Positions 14,101 to 28,700 of a stretch of 64,000 nucleotides of DNA are shown piece by piece (positions within the stretch are counted from its first letter, which is position 1; each line of letters starts with the position of its first letter). Under the pieces are notes generated by a model, which did not search any database, had not been told where the DNA came from, and worked only from the letters and a program-made list of their open reading frames with translations. The translations under genes were made by a program, and so were the position numbers. Origin of the DNA: Arenicola marina (lineage: Eukaryota > Annelida > Polychaeta > Arenicolidae). The DNA is taken from positions 36,789,994 through 36,853,993 of the forward strand of contig OZ025264.1 in NCBI GenBank assembly GCA_964019135.1, in the 5' to 3' direction.

Positions 14101-16295
14101 GGTTGTTATTCCGCTGTATGACATGAGGGTGTTGTTCCGCTGTATGGCATAAGGTTGTTATTCGGCTGTATGACATGAAGGTGTTATTCCGCTGTATGAC
14201 ATGAGGGTGTTATTCCGCTGTATGACATGAGGGTGTTATTCCGCTGTATGACATGAGGGTGTTATTCCGCTGTATGGCATGAGGTTGTTATTCCGCTGTA
14301 TGACATGAAGGTGTTATTCCGCTGTATGACATGAGGTTGTTATTCCGCTGTGTAGCATGAGGTTGTTATTTCGCTGTGTGGCATGAGGGTGTTATTCCGC
14401 CGTATGACATAAGGTTGTTATTCCGCTGTGTGGCATGATGCTATTCCGCTGTATGGCATGGGGGTGTTATTCCGCTGTATGACATGAGGGTGTTATTCCG
14501 CTGTGTGGCATAAGGGTGTTATTCGGCTGTATGACATGAGGGTGTTATTCCGCTATGTGGCATGAGGGTGTTATTCCGCTGTATGACATGAAGTTGTTAT
14601 TCCGCTGTATGACATGAGGGTGTTATTCCGCTGTGTGGCATGAGGTTGCTATTCCGCTGTATGGCATGAGGGTGTTATTCCGCTGTATGTCATGAAGTTA
14701 TTCCGCTGTATGACATGAGGTTGTTATTCCGCTGTATGACATGAAGTTGTTATTCCGCTGTATGACATGAGGTTGTTATTCCGCTGTATGTCATGAAGTT
14801 GTTATTCCGCTGTAAGACATGAGGTTGTTATTCCGCTGTATGTCATGAAGTTGTTATTCCGCTGTATGGCATGAGGGTGTTATTCCGCTGTGTGGCATGA
14901 GGTTGTTATTCCGCTGTATGGCATGAGGTTGTTATTCCGCTGTGTGGCATGAGGTTGTTATTCCGCGGTGTGACATGAGGTGTTTGTTCCGCTGTATGAC
15001 GTGAGGGTGTTATTTCGCTGTGTGGCATCAGGTTGTTATTCCGCTATATGGCATGACGTTGTTATTCCGCTGTGTGGCATGAGGTTGTTATTCCGCTGTG
15101 TGGCATGATGTTATTCCGCTGTATGACATGAGCGTGTTATTCCGCTGTATGGCTTGGGGGTGTTATTCCGCTGTATGACATGAGGGTGTTATTCCGCTGT
15201 GTGGCATGAGGTTGTTATTCCGCTGTATGACATGAGGTTGTTATTCCGATGTGTGGCATGAGGTTGTTTTTCCGCTGTATGGCTTGAGGTTGCTATTCCG
15301 CTGTGTGGCATGATGTCATCTCGCTGTATGACATGAGGGTGTTATTCCGCTGTATGGCATGGGTGTGTTATTCCGCTGTATGACATGAGGGTGTTTTTCC
15401 GCTGTGTGGCATGAGGTTGTTATTCTGCTGTATGACATGAGGGTGTTATTCCGCTGTATGGCATGAGGTTGTTATTCCGCTGTGTGCATGAGGTTGTTAT
15501 TCCGCTGTGTGACATGAGGTTGTTGTTCCGCTGTATGACGTGAGGGTGTTATTCCGCTGTGTGGCATCAGGTTTTTTATTCCGCTGTATGGCATGACGTT
15601 GTTATTCCGCTGTGTGGCATGAGGTTGTTATTCCGCTGTGTGGCATGATGTTATTCCGCTGTATGGCATGAGGTTGTTATTCCGCTGTATGGCATGGGGG
15701 TGTTATTCCGCTGTATGGCATGGGGGTGTCATTCCGCTGTATGACATGGGGGTGTTATTCCGCTGTATGGCATGGGGGTGTTATTCCGCTGTATGACATG
15801 AGGGTGTTATTCCGCTGTATGGCATGGGGGTGTTATTCCGCTGTATGGCATGGGGGTGTTATTCCGCTGTATGGCATGGGGGTGTTATTCCGCTGTATGA
15901 CATGAGGGTGTTATTCCGCTGTATGGCATGGGGGTGTTATTCCGCTGTATGACATGAGGGTGTTTTTCCGCTGTATGGCATGAGGTTGTTATTCCGCTGT
16001 GTGGCATGATGTTATTCCGCTGTATGGCATGAGGTTGTTATTCCGCTGTATGACATGAGGGTGTTATTCCGCTGTATGGCATGGGGGTGTTATTCCGCTG
16101 TATGGCATGAGGGTGTTATTCCGCTGTGTGGCATGAGGTTGTTATTCCGCTGTATGACATGAGGTTGTTATTCCGATGTGTGGCATGAGGTTGTTATTCC
16201 GCTGTATGGCTTGAGGTTGCTATTCCGCTGTGTGGCATGATGTTATTCCGCTGTATGACATGAGGATGTTATTCCGCTGTATGGCATGGGGGTGT
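9602..16295 (+). repeat. 6.7-kb higher-order block, copy 1
   Basis: The variant CATGAGTTTG at 9,602 recurs at 16,311, an offset of 6,709 bp. The same offset holds for the GGCATGGGGG-rich segment (12,464 and 19,173). From about 12,985 to the end the offset is 6,452. Copy 1 carries 257 bp near 12,717-12,983 that copy 2 lacks. Only scattered substitutions separate the copies, for example near 10,592. Confidence 0.88.
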
Positions 16296-16310
16296 TATTC
16301 CGCTGTATGG

Positions 16311-19300
16311 CATGAGTTTGTTATTCCGCTGTATGGCATGAGGGTGTTATTCCGCTGTGTGGCATGAGATTGTTATTCCGCTGTATGGCATGAGGTTGTT
16401 ATTCCGCTGTATGACACGAGGGTGTTATTCCGCTGTATGACATGAGGGTGTTATTCCGCTGTGTGGCATGAGGTTGTTATTCCGCTGTGTGTCATGATGT
16501 TATTCCGCTGTATGGCATGAGGTTGTTATTCCGCTGTATGACATGAGGGTGTTATTCCGCTGTGTGGCATGAGATTGTTATTCCGCTGTATGGCATGAGG
16601 TTGTTATTCCGCTGTATGACATGAGGGTGTTATTCCGCTGTGTGGCATGAGGTTGTTATTCCGCTGTGTGGCATGATGTTATTCCGCTGTATGACATGAG
16701 GTTGTTATTCCGCGGTATGGCATGAGGTTGTTATTCCACTGTATGGCATGAGGTTGTTATTCCGCTGTATGGCATGATGTTATGCCGCTGTATGACATGA
16801 GGGTGTTATTCCGCTGTATGACATGAGGGTGTTATTCCGCTGTATGACATGAGGGTGTTATTTCGCTGTATGACATGAGGGTGTTATTCCGCTGTATGAC
16901 ATGAGGGTGTTATTCCGCTGTATGGCATGAGGTTGTTATTCCGCTGTATGACATGAGGGTGTTATTCCCCTGTATGGCATGAGGTTGTTATTCCGCTGTA
17001 TGACATGAAGGTGTTATTCCGCTGTATGACATGAGGGTGTTATTCCGCTGTATGACATGAGGGTGTTATTCCGCTGTATGACATGAGGGTGTTATTCCGC
17101 TGTATGACATGAGGGTGTTATTCCGCTGTATGGCATGAGGTTGTTATTCCGCTGTATGACATGAGGGTGTTATTCCGCTGTATGGCATGAGGTTGTTATT
17201 CCGCTGTATGACATGAAGGTGTTATTCCGCTGTATGACATGAGGGTGTTATTCCGCTGTATGACATGAGGGTGTTATTCCGCTGTATGACATGAGGGTGT
17301 TATTCCGCTGTATGACATGAGGGTGTTATTCCGCTGTATGGCATGAGGTTGTTATTCCGCTGTATGACATGAGGGTGTTATTCCGCTGTATGACATGAGG
17401 GTGTTATTCCGCTGTATGGCATGAGGTTGTTATTCCGCTGTATGACATGAGGGTGTTATTCCGCTGTATGGCATGAGGTTGTTATTCCGCTGTATGGCAT
17501 GAGGGTGTTATTCCGCTGTATGACATGAGGGTGTTATTCCGCTGTATGACATGAGGGTGTTATTCCGCTGTATGGCATGAGGTTGTTATTCCGCTGTATG
17601 ACATGAGGGTGTTATTCCGCTGTATGGCATGAGGCTGTTACTCCGCTGTATGACATGAAGGTGTTATTCCGCTGTATGACATGAGGGTGTTATTCGGCTG
17701 TATATCATGAGGTTGTTATTCCGCTGTGTAGCATGAGGTTGTTATTTCGCTGTGTGGCATGAGGGTGTTATTCCGCTGTATGACATAAGGTTGTTATTCC
17801 GCTGTGTGGCATGATGCTATTCCGCTGTATGGCATGGGGGTGTTATTCCGCTGTATGACATGAGGGTGTTATTCCGCTGTGTGGCATAAGGGTGTTATTC
17901 GGCTGTATGACATGAGGGTGTTATTCCGCTATGTGGCATGAGGGTGTTATTCCGCTGTATGACATGAAGTTGTTATTCCGCTGTATGACATGAGGGTGTT
18001 ATTCCGCTGTATGACATGAAGTTGTTATTCCGCTGGATGACATGAGGTTGTTATTCCGCTGTATGTCATGAAGTTGTTATTCCGCTGTATGACATGAGGT
18101 TGTTATTCCGCTGTGTGGCATGAGGTTGTTATTCCGCTGTATGGCATGAGGTTGTTATTCCGCTGTGTGGCATGAGGTTGTTATTCCGCTGTGTGACATG
18201 AGGTTGTTGTTCCGCTGTATGACATGAGGTTGTTATTTCGCTGTATGTCCTGAAGTTGTTATTCCGCTGTATGGCATGAGGGTGTTAATCCGCTGTGTGG
18301 CATGAGGTTGTTATTCCGCTGTATGGCATGAGGTTGTTATTCCGCTGTGTGGCATGAGGTTGTTATTCCGCTGTGTGACATGAGGTTGTTGTTCCGCTGT
18401 ATGACGTGGGGGTGTTATTCCGCTATGTGGCATGAGGGTGTTATTCCGCTGTATGACATGAAGTTGTTATTCCGCTGTATGACATGAGGGTGTTATTCCG
18501 CTGTATGACATGAAGTTGTTATTCCGCTGTATGACATGAGGTTGTTATTCCGCTGTATGTCATGAAGTTGTTATTCCGCTGTGTGGCATCAGGTTGTTAT
18601 TCCGCTGTATGGCATGACGTTGTTATTCCGCTGTGTGGCATGAGGTTGTTATTCCGCTGTGTGGCATGATGTTATTCCGCTGTATGACATGAGGGTGTTA
18701 TTCCGCTGTATGGCATGGGGGTGTTATTCCGCTGTGTGACATGAGGGTGTTATTCCGCTGTGTGGCATGAGGTTGTTATTCCGCTGTATGACATGAGGTT
18801 GTTATTCCGATGTGTGGCATGAGATTGTTATTCCGCTGTATGGCTTGAGGTTGCTATTCCGCTGTGTGGCATGATGTTATCTCGCTGTATGACATGAGGG
18901 TGTTATTCCGCTGTATGGCATGGGTGTGTTATTCCGCTGTATGACATGAGGGTGTTTTTCCGCTGTGTGGCATGAGGTTGTTATTCCGCAGTATGACATG
19001 AGGGTGTTATTCCGCTGTATGGCATGAGGTTGTTATTCCGCTGTGTGCATGAGGTTGTTATTCCGCTGTGTGACATGAGGTTGTTGTTCCGCTGTATGAC
19101 GTGAGGGTGTTATTCCGCTGTGTGGCATCAGGTTTTTTATTCCGCTGTATGGCATGACGTTGTTATTCCGCTGTGTGGCATGAGGTTGTTATTCCGCTGT
19201 ATGGCATGAGGTTGTTATTCCGCTGTATGGCATGGGGGTGTTATTCCGCTGTGTGGCATGGGGGTGTCATTCCGCTGTATGACATGAGGTTGTTATTCCG

Positions 19301-22300
19301 CTGTATGGCATGGGGGTGTTATTCCGCTGTATGGCATGGGGGTGTTATTCCGCTGTATGGCATGAGGTTGTTATTCCGCTGTATGGCATGGGGGTGTTAT
19401 TCCGCTGTATGACATGAGGGTGTTATTCCGCTGTATGGCATGGGGGTGTTATTCCGCTGTATGACATGAGGGTGTTATTCCGCTGTGTGGCATAAGGTTG
19501 TTATTCCGCTGTATGACATGAGTTTGTTATTCCGCTGTATGGCATGAGGGTGTTATTCCGCTGTGTGGCATGAGATTGTTATTCCGCTGTATGGCATGAG
19601 GTTGTTATTCCGCTGTATGACATGAGGGTGTTATTCCGCTGTATGACATGAGGGTGTTATTCCGCTGTGTGGCATGAGGTTTTTATTCCGCTGTGTGGCA
19701 TGATGTTATTCCGCTGTATGGCATGAGGTTGTTATTCCGCTGTATGACATGAGGGTGTTATTCCGCTGTGTGGCATGAGATTGTTATTCCGCTGTATGGC
19801 ATGAGGTTGTTATTCCGCTGTATGACATGAGGGTGTTATTCCGCTGTGTGGCATGAGGTTCTTATTCCGCTGTGTGGCATGATGTTATTCCGCTGTATGA
19901 CATGAGGTTGTTATTCCGCTGTATGGCATGAGGTTGTTATTCCACTGTATGGCATGAGGTTGTTATTCCGCTGTGTGGCATGAGGTTGTTGATCCGCTGT
20001 ATGGCATGAGGTTGTTATTCCGCTATGTGGCATGAGGTTGTTATTCCGCTGTGTGGCATGATGTTATGCCGCTGTATGACATGAGGGTGTTATTCCGCTG
20101 TATGACATGAGGGTGTTATTCCGCTGTATGACATGAGGGTGTTATTCCGCTGTATGACATGAGGGTGTTATTCCGCTGTATGGCCTGAGGTTGTTATGCC
20201 GCTGTATGACATGAGGGTGTTATTCCGCTGTATGGCATGAGGTTGTTATTCCGCTGTATGACATGAAGGTGTTATTCCGCTGTATGACATGAGGGTGTTA
20301 TTCAGCTGTATGACATGAGGGTGTTATTCCGCTGTATGACATGAGGGTGTTATTCCGCTGTATGACATGAGGGTGTTATTCCGCTGTATGGCATGAGGTT
20401 GTTATTCCGCTGTATGACATGAGGGTGTTATTCCCCTGTATGCCATGAGGTTGTTATTCCGCTGTATGGCATGAGGGTGTTATTCCGCTGTATGACATGA
20501 GGGTGTTATTCCGCTGTATGACATGAGGGTGTTATTCCGCTGTATGGCATGAGGTTGTTATTCCGCTGTATGACATGAGGGTGTTGTTCCGCTGTATGGC
20601 ATAAGGTTGTTATTCGGCTGTATGACATGAAGGTGTTATTCCGCTGTATGACATGAGGGTGTTATTCCGCTGTATGACATGAGGGTGTTATTCCGCTGTA
20701 TGACATGAGGGTGTTATTCCGCTGTATGGCATGAGGTTGTTATTCCGCTGTATGACATGAAGGTGTTATTCCGCTGTATGACATGAGGTTGTTATTCCGC
20801 TGTGTAGCATGAGGTTGTTATTTCGCTGTGTGGCATGAGGGTGTTATTCCGCCGTATGACATAAGGTTGTTATTCCGCTGTGTGGCATGATGCTATTCCG
20901 CTGTATGGCATGGGGGTGTTATTCCGCTGTATGACATGAGGGTGTTATTCCGCTGTGTGGCATAAGGGTGTTATTCGGCTGTATGACATGAGGGTGTTAT
21001 TCCGCTATGTGGCATGAGGGTGTTATTCCGCTGTATGACATGAAGTTGTTATTCCGCTGTATGACATGAGGGTGTTATTCCGCTGTGTGGCATGAGGTTG
21101 CTATTCCGCTGTATGGCATGAGGGTGTTATTCCGCTGTATGTCATGAAGTTATTCCGCTGTATGACATGAGGTTGTTATTCCGCTGTATGACATGAAGTT
21201 GTTATTCCGCTGTATGACATGAGGTTGTTATTCCGCTGTATGTCATGAAGTTGTTATTCCGCTGTAAGACATGAGGTTGTTATTCCGCTGTATGTCATGA
21301 AGTTGTTATTCCGCTGTATGGCATGAGGGTGTTATTCCGCTGTGTGGCATGAGGTTGTTATTCCGCTGTATGGCATGAGGTTGTTATTCCGCTGTGTGGC
21401 ATGAGGTTGTTATTCCGCTGTGTGACATGAGGTGTTTGTTCCGCTGTATGACGTGAGGGTGTTATTTCGCTGTGTGGCATCAGGTTGTTATTCCGCTATA
21501 TGGCATGACGTTGTTATTCCGCTGTGTGGCATGAGGTTGTTATTCCGCTGTGTGGCATGATGTTATTCCGCTGTATGACATGAGCGTGTTATTCCGCTGT
21601 ATGGCTTGGGGGTGTTATTCCGCTGTATGACATGAGGGTGTTATTCCGCTGTGTGGCATGAGGTTGTTATTCCGCTGTATGACATGAGGTTGTTATTCCG
21701 ATGTGTGGCATGAGGTTGTTTTTCCGCTGTATGGCTTGAGGTTGCTATTCCGCTGTGTGGCATGATGTCATCTCGCTGTATGACATGAGGGTGTTATTCC
21801 GCTGTATGGCATGGGTGTGTTATTCCGCTGTATGACATGAGGGTGTTTTTCCGCTGTGTGGCATGAGGTTGTTATTCTGCTGTATGACATGAGGGTGTTA
21901 TTCCGCTGTATGGCATGAGGTTGTTATTCCGCTGTGTGCATGAGGTTGTTATTCCGCTGTGTGACATGAGGTTGTTGTTCCGCTGTATGACGTGAGGGTG
22001 TTATTCCGCTGTGTGGCATCAGGTTTTTTATTCCGCTGTATGGCATGACGTTGTTATTCCGCTGTGTGGCATGAGGTTGTTATTCCGCTGTGTGGCATGA
22101 TGTTATTCCGCTGTATGGCATGAGGTTGTTATTCCGCTGTATGGCATGGGGGTGTTATTCCGCTGTATGGCATGGGGGTGTCATTCCGCTGTATGACATG
22201 GGGGTGTTATTCCGCTGTATGGCATGGGGGTGTTATTCCGCTGTATGACATGAGGGTGTTATTCCGCTGTATGGCATGGGGGTGTTATTCCGCTGTATGG

Positions 22301-22747
22301 CATGGGGGTGTTATTCCGCTGTATGGCATGGGGGTGTTATTCCGCTGTATGACATGAGGGTGTTATTCCGCTGTATGGCATGGGGGTGTTATTCCGCTGT
22401 ATGACATGAGGGTGTTTTTCCGCCGTATGGCATGAGGTTGTTATTCCGCTGTGTGGCATGATGTTATTCCGCTGTATGGCATGAGGTTGTTATTCCGCTG
22501 TATGACATGAGGGTGTTATTCCGCTGTATGGCATGGGGGTGTTATTCCGCTGTATGGCATGAGGGTGTTATTCCGCTGTGTGGCATGAGGTTGTTATTCC
22601 GCTGTATGACATGAGGTTGTTATTCCGATGTGTGGCATGAGGTTGTTATTCCGCTGTATGGCTTGAGGTTGCTATTCCGCTGTGTGGCATGATGTTATTC
22701 CGCTGTATGACATGAGGATGTTATTCCGCTGTATGGCATGGGGGTGT
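16311..22747 (+). repeat. 6.7-kb higher-order block, copy 2
   Basis: Direct tandem copy of 9,602-16,295 with the same marker order, missing a 257-bp stretch after about 19,424. It differs from copy 1 by rare point changes, for example CGCCGTATGG near 22,421 and GAGATTG near 18,819. The high identity indicates a recent duplication or ongoing homogenisation. Confidence 0.88.
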
Positions 22748-25700
22748 TATTCCGCTGTATGACATGAGGGTGTTTTTCCGCTGTGTGGCATGAGGTTGTT
22801 ATTCCGCTGTATGACATGAGGGTGTTATTCCGCTGTATGGCATGAGGTTGTTATTCCGCTGTATGACATGAGGGTGTTATTCCGCTGTATGGCATGGGGG
22901 TGTTATTCCGCTGTATGACATGAGGGTGTTATTCGGCTGTGTGGCATGAGGTTGTTATTCCGCTGTATGACATGAGGGTGTTATTCCGCTGTATGGCATG
23001 AGGTTGTTATTCCGCTGTATGGCATGAGGTTGCTATTCCGCTGTGTGGCATGATGTTATTCCGCTGTATGACATGAGGGTGTTATTCCGCTGTGTGGCAT
23101 GGGGGTGTTATTCCGCTGTATGACATGAGGGTGTTTTTCCGCTGTATGGCATGAGGTTGTTATTCCGCCGTATGGCATGAGGTTTTTATTCCGCTGTGTG
23201 GCATGATGTTATTCCTCTGTATGACATGAGGGTGTTATTCCGCTGTATGACATGAGGGTGTTATTCCGCTGTATGACATGAGGTTGTTATTCCGCTGTAT
23301 GACATGAGGGTGTTATTCCGCTGTATGACATAAGGGTGTTATTCGGCTGTATGACATGAGGGTGTTATTCCGCTGTGTGGCATGAGGGTGTTATTCCGCT
23401 GTATGACATGAAGTTGTTATTCCGCTGTATGACATGAGGGTGTTATTCCGCTGTATGACATGAGGTTGTTATTCCGCTGTATGACATGAGGTTGTTATTC
23501 CGCTGTATGACATGAGGTTGTTATTCCGCTGTATGACATGAGGTTGTTATTCCGCTGTATGTCATGAGGTTGTTATTCCGCTGTATGACATGAGGTTGTT
23601 ATTCGGCTGTATGACATGAGGGTGTTATTCCGCTGTATGACATGAGGTTGTTATTCCGCTGTATGACATGAGGTTGTTATTCCGCTGTATGACATGAGGT
23701 TGTTATTCCGCTGTATGACATGAGGCTGTTATTCCGCTGTATGTCACGAGGGTGTTATTCCGCTGTATGACATGAGGTTGTTATTCGGCTGTATGACATG
23801 AGGGTGTTATTCCGCTGTATGACATGAGGTTGTTATTCCGCTGTATGACATGGGGTTGTTATTCCGCTGTATGACATGAGGTTGTTATTCCGCTGTATGT
23901 CATGAGGGTGTTATTCCGCTCTATGACATGAGGTTGTTATTCCGCTGTATGACATGAGGGTGTTATTCCGCTGTATGACATGAGGTTGTTATTCCGCTGT
24001 ATGACATGGGGTTGTTATTCCGCGGTATGGCATGAGGTTGTTATTCCGCTGTATGTCATGAAGTTGTTATTCCGCTGTATGACATGAGGTTGTTATTCCG
24101 CTGTATGTCATAAGGGTGTTATTCCGCTGTATGTCATGAAGTTGTTATTCCGCTGTGTGGCATGAGGGTGTTATTTCGCTGTGTGGCATGAGGTTGTTAT
24201 TCCGCTGTGTGGCATGAGGTTGTTATTCCGCTGTGTGGCATGAGGTTGTTATTCCGCTGTATGACATGAGGTTGTTGTTCCGCTGTATGACGTGAGGGTG
24301 TTATTCCGCTGTGTGGCATCAGGTTGTTATTCTGCTGTATGGCATGACGTTGTGATTCCGCTGTGTGGCATGAGGTTGTTATTCCACTGTGTGGCATGAC
24401 GTTATTCCGCTGTATGACATGAGGGTGTTATTCCGCTGTATGGCATGCGGGTGTTTTTCCGCTGTATGACATGAGGGTGTTATTCCGCTGTGTGGCATGA
24501 GGGTGTTATTCCGCTGTATGACATGAGGTTGTTATTCCGCTGTATGGCTTGAGGTTGCTGTTCCGCTGTGTGGCATGATGTTATTCCGCTGTATGACATG
24601 AGGGTGTTATTCCGCTGTATGGCATGGGGGTGTTATTCCGCTGTATGACATGCGGGTGTTATTCCGCTGTGTGGCATGAGGTTGTTATTCCGCTGTATTA
24701 CATGAGGGTGTTATTCCGCTGTATGGCATAAGGTTGTTATTCCGCTGTATGGCATGAGGTTGTTATTCCGCTGTGTGGCATGATGTTATTCTGCTGTATA
24801 ACATGAGGGTGTTATTCCGCTGTATGACATGAGGGTGTTATTCTGCTGTATGACATGAGGGTGTTATTCCGCTGTATGGCATGAGGGTGTTATTCCGCTG
24901 TGTGTCATGAAGTTGTTATTCCGCTGTATGACATGAGGTTGTTATTCCGCTGTATGACATAAGGGTGTTTTTCCGCTGTGTGGCATGAGGTTGTTATTCC
25001 GCTGTGTGGCATGAGGTTGATATTCCGCTGTATGACATGAGGTTGTTATTCCGTTGTATGACATGAGGGTGTTTTTCCGCTGTATGGCACGAGGTTGATA
25101 TTCCGCTTGATGACATGAGGTTGATATTCCGCTGTGTGGCATGAGGTTGTTATTCCGTTGTATGACATGAGGTTGTTATTCCGCTGTATGGCATGATGCT
25201 ATTCCGCTGTATGGCATGAGGTTGTTATTCCGCTGTGTGTCATGAGGTGTTATTTCGCTGTATGACATGAGGGTGTTATTCCGCTGTATGACATGAGGGT
25301 GTTATTCCGCTGTATGGCATGAGGTTGTTATTCCGCTGTATGGCATGAGGTTGTTATTCCGCTGTATGGCATGAGGGTGTTATTCCGCTGTATGCCATGA
25401 GGTTGTTATTCCGCTGTGTGGCATGAAGTTGTTATTCCGTTGTGTGGCATGAGGGTGTTATTCCGCTGTATGTCATGAAGTTGTTATTCCGCTGTATGAC
25501 ATAAGGTTGTTATTTCGCTGTATGACATGAGGTTGCTATTCCGCTTTGTGGCATGAGGGTGTTTTTCCGCTGTATGACATGAGGGTGTTATTCCGCTGTG
25601 TGACATGAGGGTGTTATTCCGCTGTATGGCATGAGGTTGTTATTCCGCTGTATGACATGAGGCTGTTATTCCGCTGTATGACATGAGGTTGTTATTCCGC

Positions 25701-28700
25701 TGTGTGGCATGATGTTATTCCGCTGTATGGCATGAGGTTGTTATTCCGCTGTGTGGCATGATGTTATTCCGCTGTATGGCATGAGGGTGTTATTCCGCTG
25801 TATGACATGAGGTTGTTATTCCGCTGTATGACATGAGGTTGTTATTGCGCTGTATGGCATGAGGTTGTTATTCCGCTGTGTGGCATGAGGGTGTTATTCA
25901 GCTGTATGGCATGAGGTTGTTATTCCGCTGTGTGGCATGAGGGTGTTATTCCGCTGTATGACATCAGGGTGTTATTCCGCTGTGTGGCATGAGGGTGTCA
26001 TTCCGCTGTGTGGCATGAGGTTGTTATTTCGCTGTATGACATGAGGTTGCTATTCCGCTTTGTGGCATGAGGGTGTTTTTCCGCTGTATGACATGAGGGT
26101 GTTATTCCGCTGTGTGACATGAGGGTGTTATTCCGCTGTATGGCATGAGGTTGTTATTCCGCTGTATGACATGAGGCTGTTATTCCGCTGTATGACATGA
26201 GGTTGTTATTCGGCTGTGTGGCATGATGTTATTCCGCTGTATGGCATGAGGTTGTTATTCCGCTGTGTGGCATGATGTTATTCCGCTGTATGGCATGAGG
26301 GTGTTATTCCGCTGTATGACATGAGGTTGTTATTCCGCTGTATGACATGAGGTTGTTATTCCGCTGTGTGGCATGATGTTATTCCGCTGTATGGCATGAG
26401 GTTGTTATTCCGCTGTGTGGCATGATGTTATTCCGCTGTATGGCATGAGGGTGTTATTCCGCTGTATGGCATGAGTTTGTTATTCCGCTGTATGGCATGA
26501 GGTTGTTATTCCGCTGTATGACATGAGGTTGTTATTCCGCTGTGTGGCATGATGTTATTCCGCTGTATGGCATGAGGTTGTTATTACGCTGTATGACATG
26601 AGGGTGTTATTCCGCTGTATGACATGAGGGTGTTATTCCGCTGTGTGGCATGAGGTTGTTATTCCGCTGTATGGCATGAGGTTGTTATTCCGCTGTATGA
26701 CATGAGGGTGTTATTCCGCTGTATGACATGAGGTTGTTATTCCGCTGTATGGCATGAGGTTGTTATTCCGCTGTATGACATGAGGTTGTTATTCCGCTGT
26801 GTGGCATGATGTTATTCCGCTGTATGGCATGAGGTTGTTATTCCGCTGTGTGGCATGAGGTTGTTATCCCGCTGTGTGGCATGAGGTTGTTATTCTGCTG
26901 TATGACATGAGGATGTTATTCCGCTGTGTGGCATGAGGTTGTTATTCCGCTGTATGGCATGAGGCTGTTATTCCGCTGTATGGCATGAGGTTGTTATTCC
27001 GTTGTGTGGCATTATGTTATTCCGCTGTATGGCATGAGGTTGTTATTCCGCTGCATGGCATGAGGTTGTTATTCCGCTGTATGACATGAGGTTGTTATTC
27101 CGCTGTGTGGCATGATGTTATTCCGCTGTATGGCATGAGGTTGTTATTCCGCTGTATGACATGAGGGTGTTATTCCGCTGTGTGGCATGAGGTTGTTATT
27201 CCGCTGTATGGCATGAGGTTGTTTTTCCGCTGTATGACATGGGGGTGTTATTCCGCTGTATGACATGAGGTTGTTATTCCGCTGTATGGCATGAGGTTGT
27301 TATTCCGCTGTGTGGCATGAGGTTGTTATCCCGCTGTGTGGCATGAGGTTGTTATTCTGCTGTATGGCTTGAGGTTGCTATTCCGCTGTGTGGCATGAGG
27401 TTGTTATTCCGCTGTATGGCACGAGGTTGTTATTCCGCTATGTGGCATGAGGTTGTTATTCCGCTGTATGACATAAGGGTGTTATTCCGCTGTATGACAT
27501 GAGGTTGTTATTCCGCTGTATGGCATGAGGTTGTTATTCCGCTGTGTGGCATGAGGTTGTTATCCCGCTGTGTGGCATGAGGTTGTTATTCTGCTGTATG
27601 ACATGAGGGTGTTATTCATTCCGCTGTATGGCATGAGGTTGTTATTCCGCTGTGTGGCATGAGGGTGTTATTCCGCTGTATGACATGAGGGTGTTATTCC
27701 GCTGTATGACATGAGGTTGTTATTCCGATGTGTGGCATGAGGGTGTTATTCCGCTGTATGACATCAGGGTGTTATTCCGCTGTATGGCATGAGGGTGCTA
27801 TTCCGCTGTGTGGCATGAGGGTGTCATTCCGCTGTGTGGCATGAGGTTGTTATTCCGCTGTATGGCATGAGGTTGTTATTCCGCTGTATGGCATGAGGTT
27901 GTTATTCCGCTGTATGGCATGAGGTTGTTATTCCGCTGTATGACATGAGGTTGCTATTCCGCTTTGTGGCATGAGGGTGTTATTCCGCTGTATGACATGA
28001 GGTTGTTATTCCGCTGTATGGCATGAGGTTGTTATTCCGCTGTATGGCATGAGGTTGTTATTCCACTGTGTGGCATGATGTTATTCCGCTGTATGGCATG
28101 AGGTTGTTATTCCGCTGTATGGCATGAGGCTGTTATTCCGCTGTATGACATGAGGTTGTTATTCCGCTGTATGGCATGAGGCTGTTATTCCGCTCTATGG
28201 CATGAGGTTGTTATTCCGCTGTGTGGCATGTTATTCCGCTGTATGGCATGAGGTTGTTATTCCGCTGTATGGCATGAGGTTGTTATTCCGCTGTATGACA
28301 TGAGGTTGTTATTCTGCTGTGTGGCATGATGTTATCCGCTGTATGGCATGAGGTTGTTATTCCGCTGTATGACATGAGGGTGTTATTCCGCTGTATGACA
28401 TGAGGTTGTTATTCCGCTGTATGGCATGAGGTTGTTATTCCGCTGTATGGCATGAGGTTGTTATTCCGCTGTGTGGCATGATGTTATTCCGCTGTATGGC
28501 ATGAGGTTGTTATTCCGCTGTATGACATGAGGTTGCTATTCCGCTTCGTGACATGAGGGTGTTATTCCGCTGTATGACATGAGGTTGTTATTCCGCTGTA
28601 TGGCATGAGGCTGTTATTCCGCTGTATGACATGAGGTTGTTATTCCGCTGTATGGCATGAGGCTGTTATTCCGCTGTATGGCATGAGGTTGTTATTCCGC

